From Omphiscola glabra (taxonomy: Eukaryota; Mollusca; Gastropoda; Lymnaeidae): a DNA stretch of 64,000 nt. A program made the position numbers and the translations under genes. The stretch spans positions 36,054,757 to 36,118,756 of the forward strand of contig OZ024801.1 in the NCBI GenBank assembly GCA_964017045.1. The letters are read 5' to 3'. The first letter of the stretch is position 1. Each line of letters starts with the position of its first letter. The notes under the pieces were generated by a model. The model searched no databases, was not told the origin of the DNA, and worked only from the letters and a program-made list of their open reading frames with translations. This document shows, piece after piece, positions 33,708 through 45,700 of the stretch.

Positions 33708-36700
33708 GTAAACAATCCACATTTTACTCATCATTTATTTGGATTATCTCTTCATAAATAACAGTTAAGTGAAAAAAACACATTGATATCAGGTTCATAA
33801 ATAGACTTTTTTTTAAAAAAAACAGCAAAATGTGTTTTATTTCAATACAATAATCTATATTTGACATTAAAAATGTGGTAATTGCACGCTGCTGGTCCCT
33901 CTATCGCTCACCCTAACCCCGAACCCTAAATCTATCATAAACAAAGGGAAGTGACTCCCAATAAGGGGACCACAGAAGCACATTAGCCAAAAATGTAATT
34001 CGAAAAAAATGTGTTATTAACTGCTCATGAATGCTTTCCACCTTTGCAACGGTTCAAAATGTCAATTCAAAAATAAATCTATGCTACCGTATTTCCTGTA
34101 GTAAAGACTCCCCCACAAAAACGTGTCTAAACTTTAGAGTTACTTGATCACAACTGACACAGCGCCAAGCCACTCCTTCAGGTATTAGGCGCCTTTGATC
34201 ATAGGGCTAAAAATAACCTCTAAATCAAGAATGTCCTTTTTCAGCTCACTTTCATCTCTCATTGTCGCTGGTGAGGGATGAAAATGGTAACATTCAAGTA
34301 CAGACGAACTGCGCCTGTGACGTTAGAGAGGGGCGTTGTTGGACGTCACAGAAAAAATCTTTTAATTCCAAACAAGTTTAGTTTCTGGTCTTTCAATAGG
34401 CGTGGACGTACGTCATGAACAATATTTGTCCATGGCCATGTCTTGCATTCTGTTTGTTCGTGGCCATGTCTTGCTATCTGTTTGTTCGTGGCCATGTCTT
34501 GCAATCTGTTTGTTCATGGCCATGTCTTGCTATCTGTTTGTTCATGGCCATGTCTTGCAATCTGTTTGTTCATGGCCATGTCTTGCAATCTGTTGAATCC
34601 ACTTTGCTAGGCATCACACAGAGTTCGGCCGTATCTTTTTCTAGATGCACATTTGAGTTTCCGAAAAATATTATTAGTTCTTAAACTTTCTTTTTGGTCA
34701 TTCCCACGACCGTTGTCCATGACCCTTTTCACTGTAACCTTTTCTGACGACCATTTTCTGACGACCATTTCTGACGACCATTTTCTGACGACCATTTTTG
34801 ACGACCATTTTCTGACGACCATTTTGACGACCATGTGCCAATGGGTACAGCAGCAATAGTCAGTCAATTTTTCTTATAATTACGAAATGGTCAAAATCCA
34901 AACGTTCATCTCTTTATTTTAAGTAGCATCCAAACAATGAGGTCACCGAAGCTAAGGAGAGCCTTACCTGTGCGTTACTATGTACTATGTGCCTGGCTTG
35001 TGCACAATAGACTGAACTATTAAGTACTGTGTACCTGGCTTGTGCACAATGCACAAGAGACTGAGCTATTCTGTACCATGTACTATGCACCTGTCATGCG
35101 CACAAGTCACAGCTTCGTTTGTTGGCGTTCAGTATCTTAGTGAAAGGCTATGATCCGTGAGGCCATGATTCGCCCTAATCCCACATGATCAGTCAGTCTT
35201 TGTGACGTCATGTTTCGCCCTAATCCTACTTGATCAGTCAGTCTTTATGACGTCATGGTTCGCCCTAATACCACATGTTCAGTCAGTCTTTATGACGTCA
35301 TGATTCGCCCTAATCCCACATGACCAGTAAGTCTTTATGACGTCACCTTCCCACTTTAACTACATTTACAATTCAGTTTTTTTTTAAATAATATAAATAA
35401 GAGTACTAAACTTCAAAGAATGGTAACTTTGAGGGACTCGATGAATAGGAATGTTTTTTCCTACACAATTCTTTTTAAAAAATAAGAGAAGAAAAGAACA
35501 CCTTTCAAAGTTTAGTCCAGCGCCATTGCACGTCACAAAGTTTGGTCCAGCGCCATTGCACGTCACAAAGTTTGGTCCAGCGCCATTGCACGTCACAAAG
35601 TTTGGTCCAGCGCCATTGCACGTCACAAAGTTTGGTCCATCGCCAGTGCACGTCACAAAGTTTGGTCCAGCGCCATTGCACGTCACAAAGTTTGGTCCAG
35701 CGCCGTTGCACGTCACAAAGTTTGGTCCAGCGCCATTGCACGTCACAAAGTTTGGTCCAGCGCCAGTGCACGTCACAAAGTTTGGTCCAGCGCCATTGCA
35801 CGAGACAAAGTTTGGTCCAGCGACAGTGCACGTCACAAAGTTTGGTCCAGCGCCAGTGCACGTCACATTCTTTGAATGACTCCACAGTTTATGGGCCAGA
35901 TCCTACCCTGAAACAGCTATACGTCATAGAAACGACCCACCACCCACCCACACATTGGGTTATACACTTTCTCCCATTAGTGATGTCATATGTACATTCG
36001 GCGCTGATATTTCTAGCCTGGTAGAATTCCTCAGAGATCTGCTTACCGGTACAGCCCTGTTTGGTATGTTTGTTTGCTTGGGGTTAATTCGTCATGTATT
36101 CTCACACGAGCCATATGGCAGGCACACCGTCGACACAGGACGAAGGTACAGAGTATGTACATTGCTGTACACATACGTTCACATCGTGCACACGGTTTAT
36201 TCTAATTTCCACATACTTCGTAATGACTGTGTGTTGACTGAGTGACATGATGGTATCATATGACCTAGTGTCAGGTCGATGATAAATAAGTCGCTATTGA
36301 ATTTCCCGAGTCCGCGCCAGGTGATGTAAAAAAAGATACTTGATTCGTTTAGAGGTAGCACACTGTAGAGGTAGCACAATGCTTCATGTGGGATCCCATG
36401 CTGGCTACCTTAATCTTCACGTGGGTGTCATGTGACATTCTGTATCACATTATTTTAACTCATCCCAAACAATTCCTTATTTAACCCCTCCCCCTTTAAT
36501 GTGATTGGAACATTTTGCACCACTGTATTCAATAGCATAGGAGGAAGGGCGCTGCGGAGGGGCCAGTGCGCCCGGAGCGGCCTTTTTTCTTATATGAGAA
36601 AGTGTTGCGCTTTCGGCTAACTGAAGAGTTCTTTCATGGAGAGGGGGTGGGGGGCAAATGTATTGGTCCTTTCCAGGCGTCACTTAATCTAGTTAATCTA

Positions 36701-39700
36701 CCCTGACTGGTTTCAAATTATTAGTCATCCAATCTCCATTCGTTTTAAATGTCGAAGTTCTAGACTCCTTTAGACTGTGTCCATGGGTGTCTTAGTTTAC
36801 GCTCATGTCTTTGTTTACGCTCATTAGTAAACGTGTTTTAGTACGCCTCTGACGCCGTCGTAGTTCTTCTCACTGGTGCTTGTTGCATCTGACCTTTATG
36901 GGACGGTAATCTAACCTTTCCCCCAGACCGTCATCTGGTGTTACGGCCTCACTGCTGAACTAAGTTTTGTGAAATAATATAGACACGTCTTGTACTTTGA
37001 GATATAATCTAGACACGTCTTGCACAATGAGATATAATCTAGACACGTCTTGTACAATGAGATAAAATCTAGACACGTCTTGTACAATGAGATAAAATCT
37101 AGACACGTCTTGCACAATGAGATAAAATCTAGACACGTCTTGCACAATGAGATAATAATCTATACACGTCTTTTGTACAATGAGATATAATCTAGACACG
37201 TCTTGTACAATGAGATAAAATCTAGACACGTCTTGCACAATGAGATAAAATCTAGACACGTCTTGCACAATGAGATAAAATCTAGACACGTCTTGCACAA
37301 TGAGATAAAATCTAGACACGTCTTGCACAATGAGATAAAATCTAGACACGTCTTGCACAATGAGATAAAATCTAGACACGTCTTGCACAATGAGATAATA
37401 ATCTATACACGTCTTGCACAATGAGATATAATCTATACACGTCTTGTACAATGAGATATAATCTAAACACGTCTTGTACAATGAGATAAAATCTAGACAC
37501 GTCTTGCACAATGAGATAATAATCTATACACGTCTTGTACCATGAGATAAAATCTAGACACGTCTTGCACAATGAGATAAAATCTAGACACGTCTTGCAC
37601 AATGAGATAAAATCTAGTCACGTCTTGCACAATGAGATAAAATCTAGACACGTCTTGCACAATGAGATAATAATCTATACACGTCTTGCACAATGAGATA
37701 TAATCTAGACACGTCTTGTACAATGAGATAAAATCTAGACACGTCTTGTACAATGAGATATAATCTAGACACGTCTTGTACAATGAGATAAAATCTAGAC
37801 ACGTCTTGTACAATGAGATATAATCTAGACACGTCTTGCACAATGAGATATAATCTAGACACGTCTTGCACAATGAGATAAAATCTAGACACGTCTTGCA
37901 CAATGAGATAATAATCTATACACGTCTTGTACAATGAGATATAATCTAGACACGTCTTGTACAATGAGATAAAATCTAGACACGTCTTGTACAATGAGAT
38001 ATAATCTAGACACGTCTTGCACAATGAGATAAAATCTAGACACGTCTTGCACAATGAGATAATAATCTATACACGTCTTGCACAATGAGATATAATCTAG
38101 ACACGTCTTGTACAATGAGATAAAATCTAGACACGTCTTGCACAATGAGATATAATCTAGACACGTCTTGCACAATGAGATATAATCTAGACACGTCTTG
38201 CACAATGAGATATAATCTAGACACGTCTTGCACAATGAGATATAATCTAGACACGTCTTGTACAATGAGACATAGTCAATAAATACTAGTGTTAACTTAT
38301 TTTCCGAGTGAATGTTCACTTGAAATAATCTTCAGACAATAGTCTTATCGCCGTTAATCCTAGCATGAGATTAAGACATGACAGGACCCCAAGGCTTCCA
38401 TCTTTTTTTCGGACCCTCGAAATGTAGAAATTATATTATACACAGCGTTGCCATGGTATGGCTAAAAGTTACATGGGCCACTGCTCTTGGTGGGCCACTG
38501 CTCTTGGTGGGCCACTGCTCTTGGTGGGCCACTGCTCTTGATGGGCCACTGCTCTTGGTGGGCCACTGCTCTTGGTGGGCCACTGCTCTTGATGCGTCTC
38601 TGCTCTTGGTGGGCCACTGTTCTTGATGCGTCTATGCTCTTGGTGGGCCACTGCTCTTGGTGGGCCACTGCTCTTGATGCGTCTCTGCTCTTGGTTGACC
38701 ACTGTTCTTGATGCGTCTATGCTCTTGGTGGGCCACTGTTCTTGATGCGTCTATGCTCTTGGTGGGCCACTGCTCTTGGTGGGCCACTGCTCTTGATGGC
38801 CCACTGCTCTTGGTGGGCCACTGCTCTTGGTGGGCCACTGCTCTTGATGGCCCACTGCTCTTGGTGGGCCACTGCTCTTGATGGCCCACTGCTCTTGGTG
38901 GGACACTGCTCTTGGTGGGACACTGTTCTTGGTGGGCCACTGTTCTTGGTGGCCCACTGCTCTTGGTGGGCCACTGCTCTTGGTGGGCCACTGTACTTGG
39001 TGGGCCATTGCTCTTGGTGGGCCACTGCTCTAGGTGGGCCATTGCTCATGGTGGGCCACTGCTCTTTGTGGGCCACTGCTCTTGGTGGGCCATCGCTCTT
39101 GGTGGGCCACTGCTCTTGGTTGGCCACTGCTCTGCGTGGGCCCCTAGACTACAGCCTCGTCAGCCTAATACGATCGTGGCCAGACTATCACGCTCCTGGC
39201 CAGACTATCACACCTACGTCTTTCGTTATAGACTTATTTCATCAAATAAGACTTTCGAAGACTTTAATTTAATAATCATAATAGATTTTAAGTTGGGCAA
39301 CTACTTTGGCACTTATCGTATTTCTTAACTACGTCCTCGACCTGGCCAGATGAAAACTCTGTCTTGACTACGTCCTCGAACTGGCCAGATGAAACTCTTT
39401 GTCTTGACTACGCCTTTACCTGGTCAGGTGAAAACTCTTTGTCTGGACTACGTCTTTGACCTGGCCAGATGAAAACTTTTGGACTTGACTACATCTTTGA
39501 CCTGGCCAGATAAAAACTGTTTGTGTTGACTACGTCTTTGACAATTCATTAACAGTCTATAAAATATTATAATAATTTAGAAACACAAGGGCTACTCCTT
39601 TTAACATAAAAAGAATTAGTAGTTGTTAAAATGCCCTAAGTAGGCCAAACCACAGGTTTTGTGCACTGACTGCAAGGGTAATGACTTAATTGATACTGAT

Positions 39701-42700
39701 TATTATCAGGCTTATTTGTAGACATGTGTCTGTGGTTAGGGGCGCTAGAGCAGTCATCTTTCTCAAACATTCTCAAACTGTGAGCGAGGTCCTTCCATCG
39801 TTCCACTCCCCCTCCTTCCCCACCAAGCATATTTAAATGTAACACCATATGTCAGTGGGACATTGTCACGTTGTTAAATGTAACTCCATATCTCAGTGGG
39901 ACAATGTCACGTTGTTAAATGTAACTCCATATTTCAGTGGGACATTGTCACGTTGTTAAATGTAACTCCATATTTCAGTGGTTAAATGTAACACCATATT
40001 TCATTGGGACATTGTCATGTTGTTAGCTGTAATTTCATATTTCAGTGGGACATTGTCACGTTGTTAAATGTAACTCCATATTTCAGTGGGACATTGTCAC
40101 GTTGAAGGCCAAGCTCATAGCCACCAGCCTTCTGGTTAAGCTCATGGCGTCCGGCGAGTGGGACAGTTTGGCCATACTGACCAACGTCTACACCGAGTCG
40201 ACATTTCATAAACCAAAAGTTAGTTTGGTTTACACTATCAGCATGGATGAGCATGGATCAGCATGCCCAACCATCAATATTAGCTGGGAATGCTGTGTTG
40301 CTTATTTATTTATTTATATTGTTGTTTGTTTCGTGTTATTAATTTCAGAGTTTGCATTTTCCCGCTTTGGTTTGTTCCATGTTTTATAAATCTTTGTTTG
40401 GTTTGCTTAAAGGAAGCAGCTTGACTCCCCACGCAGGTGGCAGGCTCATCGCGTGCATGTCCTTTCATTCTCAGTGTCTCTTTAATCATGTGTCGTCATC
40501 ACTAATTGTTGTCTAGCAGGTAACCAACCGTCGGTATTGTCTTAACACTTTCCTACAACTTTGGTTTTGGGGTAAGACAATATGTGTGGCAGTTTAAGGC
40601 AGGATCATTGGTCTTGTGTAAGTAACAGCCAGGATAGTACGCCAGTGGTATGGTCTTGTATAAGCAACACCCATGATTGTACGCCAATGGTATGGTCATT
40701 GGTCTTGTGTAAGTAACAGCCAGGATTGTACGCCAATGGTATGGTCATTGGTCTTGTGTAAGTAACAGCCAGGATAGTACGCCAATGGTATGGTCATTGG
40801 TCTTGTGTAAGTAACAGCCAGGATAGTACGCCAGTGGTATGGTCATTGGTCTTGTGTAAGTAACAGCCAGGATAGTACGCCAGTGGTATGGTCATTGGTC
40901 TTGTGTAAGTAACAGCCAGGATAGTACGCCAGGGGTTTTCTGGAATGTTAAAATAACAGTACGCTAAACTAGATGAAGACAAGACTGCGACACGTCATAA
41001 ACGTAGTTAAACAATGGACTGTGTCTAAAGCGAGAACCATCCTACCGACTTGTTATTACTATATTGGATTACCTGAATAGAGGTCATCCTTACTCTAAAG
41101 ACTATATACTTGGCAGATTAAAGGTTAGAAAAAATCCAGCTAGCGCCCCCCCCCCTAATTAACTTTATCCGTCATGACAGTATCTTGCGACAACACACCA
41201 TTTATCCGTAAACCCAATTTCAGTTATCCATAAACCCAGTTTCAATTATCCATAAATCCAATTTCAGTTATCCATAAACCCAATTTCAATTATCCATAAA
41301 CCCAATTTCAATTATCCATAAACCAAATTTCAATTATCCATAAACCCAATTTCAATTATCCATAAACCCAATTTCAATTATCCATAAACCCAATTTCAAT
41401 TATCCATAAACCCAATTTCAATTATCCATAAACCCAATTTCAATTATCCATAAACCCAATTTCAATTATCCATAAACCCAATTTCAATTATCCATAAACC
41501 CAATTTCAATTATCCATAAACCCAATTTCAATTATCCATAAAACCAATCTCAATTATCTCTATAATAAAATACGAAAATTACCACGGCGCCTACAAAACC
41601 AATAACAAGGAGTAAATGCGTTCTAAATGTTTTCTCGTGTTGCTGGCGTCCTTGTGAAGGCGGGTAACATGGTACGTGTTGTCTTCTGACATAACTCAGG
41701 TGCTTGGTAATCTATTCTATGGGAACTGTGTTTTCTTTTAATAGACAAGAAACGGTCCAAAGTAATTAAGTCTCATAGAATGTAAAGAATTAATTCTGTT
41801 TTTGGGAGAGACGTTCACATCCCACGAGTTATGGCTTAGAGTGTTGTCTGATAGACGTTCACGTCCCATGAGTTATAGCTCAGGATGTAGTGCAATATAC
41901 ATCAGTGTTTCCCAAAGGGGTGTTCTACGGATAGTCACCAGTCCGCGAGCCTTATTACCGGTCCACGAGCCGTATCAACAGTCCACGAGCCGTATCAACG
42001 GTCCGCGAGCCGTATCAACGGTCCACGAGCCTTATTACCGGTCCACGAGCCGTATCAACGGTCCACGAGCCGTATCAACGGTCCACGAGCCGTATCAACG
42101 GTCCACGAGCCGTATCAACGGTCCACGAGCCGTATCAACGGTCCACGAGCCGTATCAACGGTCCACGAGCCTTATGTTTACGATTCGTATAGGTGAGTCG
42201 AGAAATTGGAGAAATACCTTGAATATGTCGTCGTTTCAGATCCTTTAAAAGAAAACTGCGTTGTCCATAAAACTCTTCATCCATCTTTTCTACTGATTCT
42301 TTTAGTTATATATTGTATTTTTAAACACATATTGAGACTTCAGTTATAAAAATATTTAAAAGTTATTTAATTTTTTTTATTAAAAAAATAAATTTAACAA
42401 TAAAAAAACTCTTATAACGGCTATCATTATATTGTAACACAGTAGCAGTATTGATTGAGTCTTACGGTAATACAGTATCAGTATTGATTGAGTCTTACGG
42501 TAATACAGTATCAGTAATTATTGAGTCTTACGGTAATACAGTATCAGTATCTATTGAGTCTTACGGTAATACAGTATCAGTATTTCTTCGTGAATCCCCG
42601 TCTGTAACGTTTTAGCCACTCTGGCACCTGACTTTCGGTGAAATCCGAAAATTGTGTTTCGGTTCGCTAAACAAAACGTTTGAGAATACTTGTCTGCATT

Positions 42701-45700
42701 CCTAGTTTGAGACTCGTATGTCACCTTACTTGTGGGTCAATAACCCACAACCCCATACCCCCTTCCACACAAACACACACGCACCACCGCCACCACCACC
42801 AGTAAGACAACACTAACCAGTACATCAAATGGTCAAGTGATAAGCCGTTTAATTCCCACGGTATGGTACACATGCCATTGTCTTCCCTTGCGTGGTGTCG
42901 TCTTCTCTGGCACTGCCATTGTAGTCTTGAAGATAGAAGTCGGCTCCCCCTCCCCCTGGTCCCATTTTTATTCTCAATTCTCTGAATTCCTCGGTGTAAA
43001 GTGCGCATGCGTGGAACAGGGTGGAGCAAGAGCTGCGTTGCTCGCACCCCGACATTATCCAAATGAGTTGGGTAAATGCTTATGACCTTTGACCTCATGT
43101 TTTTTTATTATTTCGACATGCTTCCAACCTTCACAAATATGAAGAAAACCAACAAATATCTACATATGTTTTTAATGGTATACGAATGTTTATTAATTGG
43201 TGTAGCTGTAACTCTAATCTAGTCAAGATTAGATTATTGTAACAGTTGTTTGTAGGGTTTGCCTCAGAACCAAATTCAGAGACCCCAGAAGGTGCAAAAT
43301 TCTACAGCACGCATTGTGTCGCGGAAAAAGAAATCTGACCACATCACCCCAGTTCTACGAGATCTCCATTGGGTTCCTATTAGTGAGCGCATTGACCACA
43401 AGATTCTGTCCTTGGCATATAGCTGCTTAGAAGGCTCTGCGCTAGAATATCTGAAAGAACTGCTTTATAAACATGTAACCATAAAGAACCTGCGGTCCTC
43501 AACTCAGTCCTTACTGAAAATTCCCAGTGTGGATGAACACAGAAAAAAGTCGTACGGAGTGCGCTCTTTGGAAGCGATAGCGTCAAAGTTATAGAATAGT
43601 TTACCTCCATCTTTGAGGAGTATTGAAAAGGATAGAAAATCATTTAGGAAACATTTAAAAACTTGTTTGTTTAATAGATTTGATGACACCAGAACGCAGT
43701 GAGCATGCTAAAGTAGCATGGATACCAGCGCTATAGAAGTATCCAATCAATAAATCAATCAATCAATATCATTTCATTGTGGTATTATAGTCTCGTACTC
43801 GACTACCAATCATAGTCTCGTACTCGACTACCACTCATAGTCTCGTACTCGACTATTAATCATAGTTGCGTATTGGACTACCAATCATAGTCTCGTACTC
43901 GACTATCAATCATAGTCTCGTACTCGACAACCAATCATAGTCTCGTACTCGACTACCAATCATAGTCTCGTACTCGACTATCAATCAAAGTCTGGTACTC
44001 GACTACCAATATCATATAGTTATTTGATATATTATGAATGAAATTCTAATAATGAAAAAGAATATTTTTTTTAAATATATGTTTGGAGCGGGGTTGCCCT
44101 AACTTAACATTCACACGCACGGGGGATGCAAGGTGGTTATATTTCAGGGGATTTAAGGTGGTATTTCAGGGAATGTAAGGTGGTATTTCAGGGGATTTAA
44201 GGTGGTATTTCAGGGGATGCAAGGTGGTATTTCAAGGGATGCAAGGTGGTATTTCAAGTGATGCAAGGAAATGTGTTTATAAGAACAGACGATATGGAAG
44301 ATTTAAATGTAAATATATTTTTTAAAGTTCTTCTTGATTTAATAAGTCGCATGTTCAGTTCCACAGTTCTACTGTTCTCTTTGCACTCAATAAAAAAATG
44401 ATGAAAAGTCCAATATTTTAAAATGCTGTGTTACATTTCACATTGCAAAGAGATCTTCAATATTCATGAAAAAATATTAGCAACTTGATGCATCTAGGAA
44501 CGTGAGGCCCGTTAGGAGAGTGAGGCCCGTTAGGAGAGTGAGGCCCGTTAGGAGAGTGAGGCCCGTTAGGAGAGTGAGGCCCGTTAGGAGAGTGAGGCCC
44601 GTTAGGAGAGTGAGGCCCGTTAGGAGAGTGAGGCCGCCTAGGAGCGTAAGGCCCCCTAAAAACATGAGGCCTCTTAGGAACGTGAAGGCCCCTAGGAACA
44701 TGTGGCCCCCTAGGAGCGTGAGGCCCCCTAGTAGCGTGAGGCTCACTAGGAGCGTGAGACCCTAGGCAACAGCTCCGTGTGCCTAAAGACGGCACTGGGG
44801 TAGTGCAAGACTTAGTAAATCAATTCTTAGGAGGTGCGAAGGTCAAATAATTCGTAAGGATTGCGGAGCAAAGACAATTTTGAGAAACACTGGGATACAG
44901 GGAGATAATTCTCTTAAGGGGACCTAATGCTAATTAAGTTTAATTTAGTTAATTTTTTAAAAATTACGTGTATTTTTACTTTGGGCGAAAGAAAGTGTGG
45001 CTATTGGGGTGGGGGGGGGTGGATAATCAATCATGAAAGTAGCATTTGATTACAATAACAGATATATATATATATAGAACTAAATGTAGCATCTTGAACG
45101 CGTATAAATTAAAGTAATATAATGAAACTATGTATAATAAAGAATATGTTAAATAGTGCTTATGCAATGAACCAGTCAGCCATTTAGCTATATAACCCTA
45201 ATCCACTGAACAATGAAAAAATCCAGCTGTCACTAGACTTTTTTTAGACGCACGTCGCGTCACACATGAATACTTACACGTTCAACTGAACGCTTTGATC
45301 ATTTTGTTTGCTAACTCAGCGAGTATTCACTCTCCCACTAAGTGCAATGTGTCTCGTACACGCTATTCACTCAGTCAGGGTGTCTCGTACACGCTATTCA
45401 CTCAGTCAGGGTGTCTCGTACACGCTATTCACTCAGTCAGGGTGTCTCGTACACGCTATTCACTCAGTCAGGGTGTCTCGTACACGCTATTCACTCAGTC
45501 AGGGTGTCTCGTACACTCTATTCACTAAGTGCAATGTGTCTCGTACACACCATTCACTATGTGGGGCGTGTCTCAAACACACCATTCACTACGTGGGGCG
45601 TGTCTCAAACACACCATTCACTCAATTGAGCGTGGCTCGTACACACTATTCACTAAGTGGAGTGTCTCATACACACCAATCACTAAGCACACATATGAAC

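Noticed and set aside
37203..37424. Short peptide-repeat gene in the 30-bp array
   Set aside because: Open only because of the 30-bp period; many equivalent frames occur on both strands.
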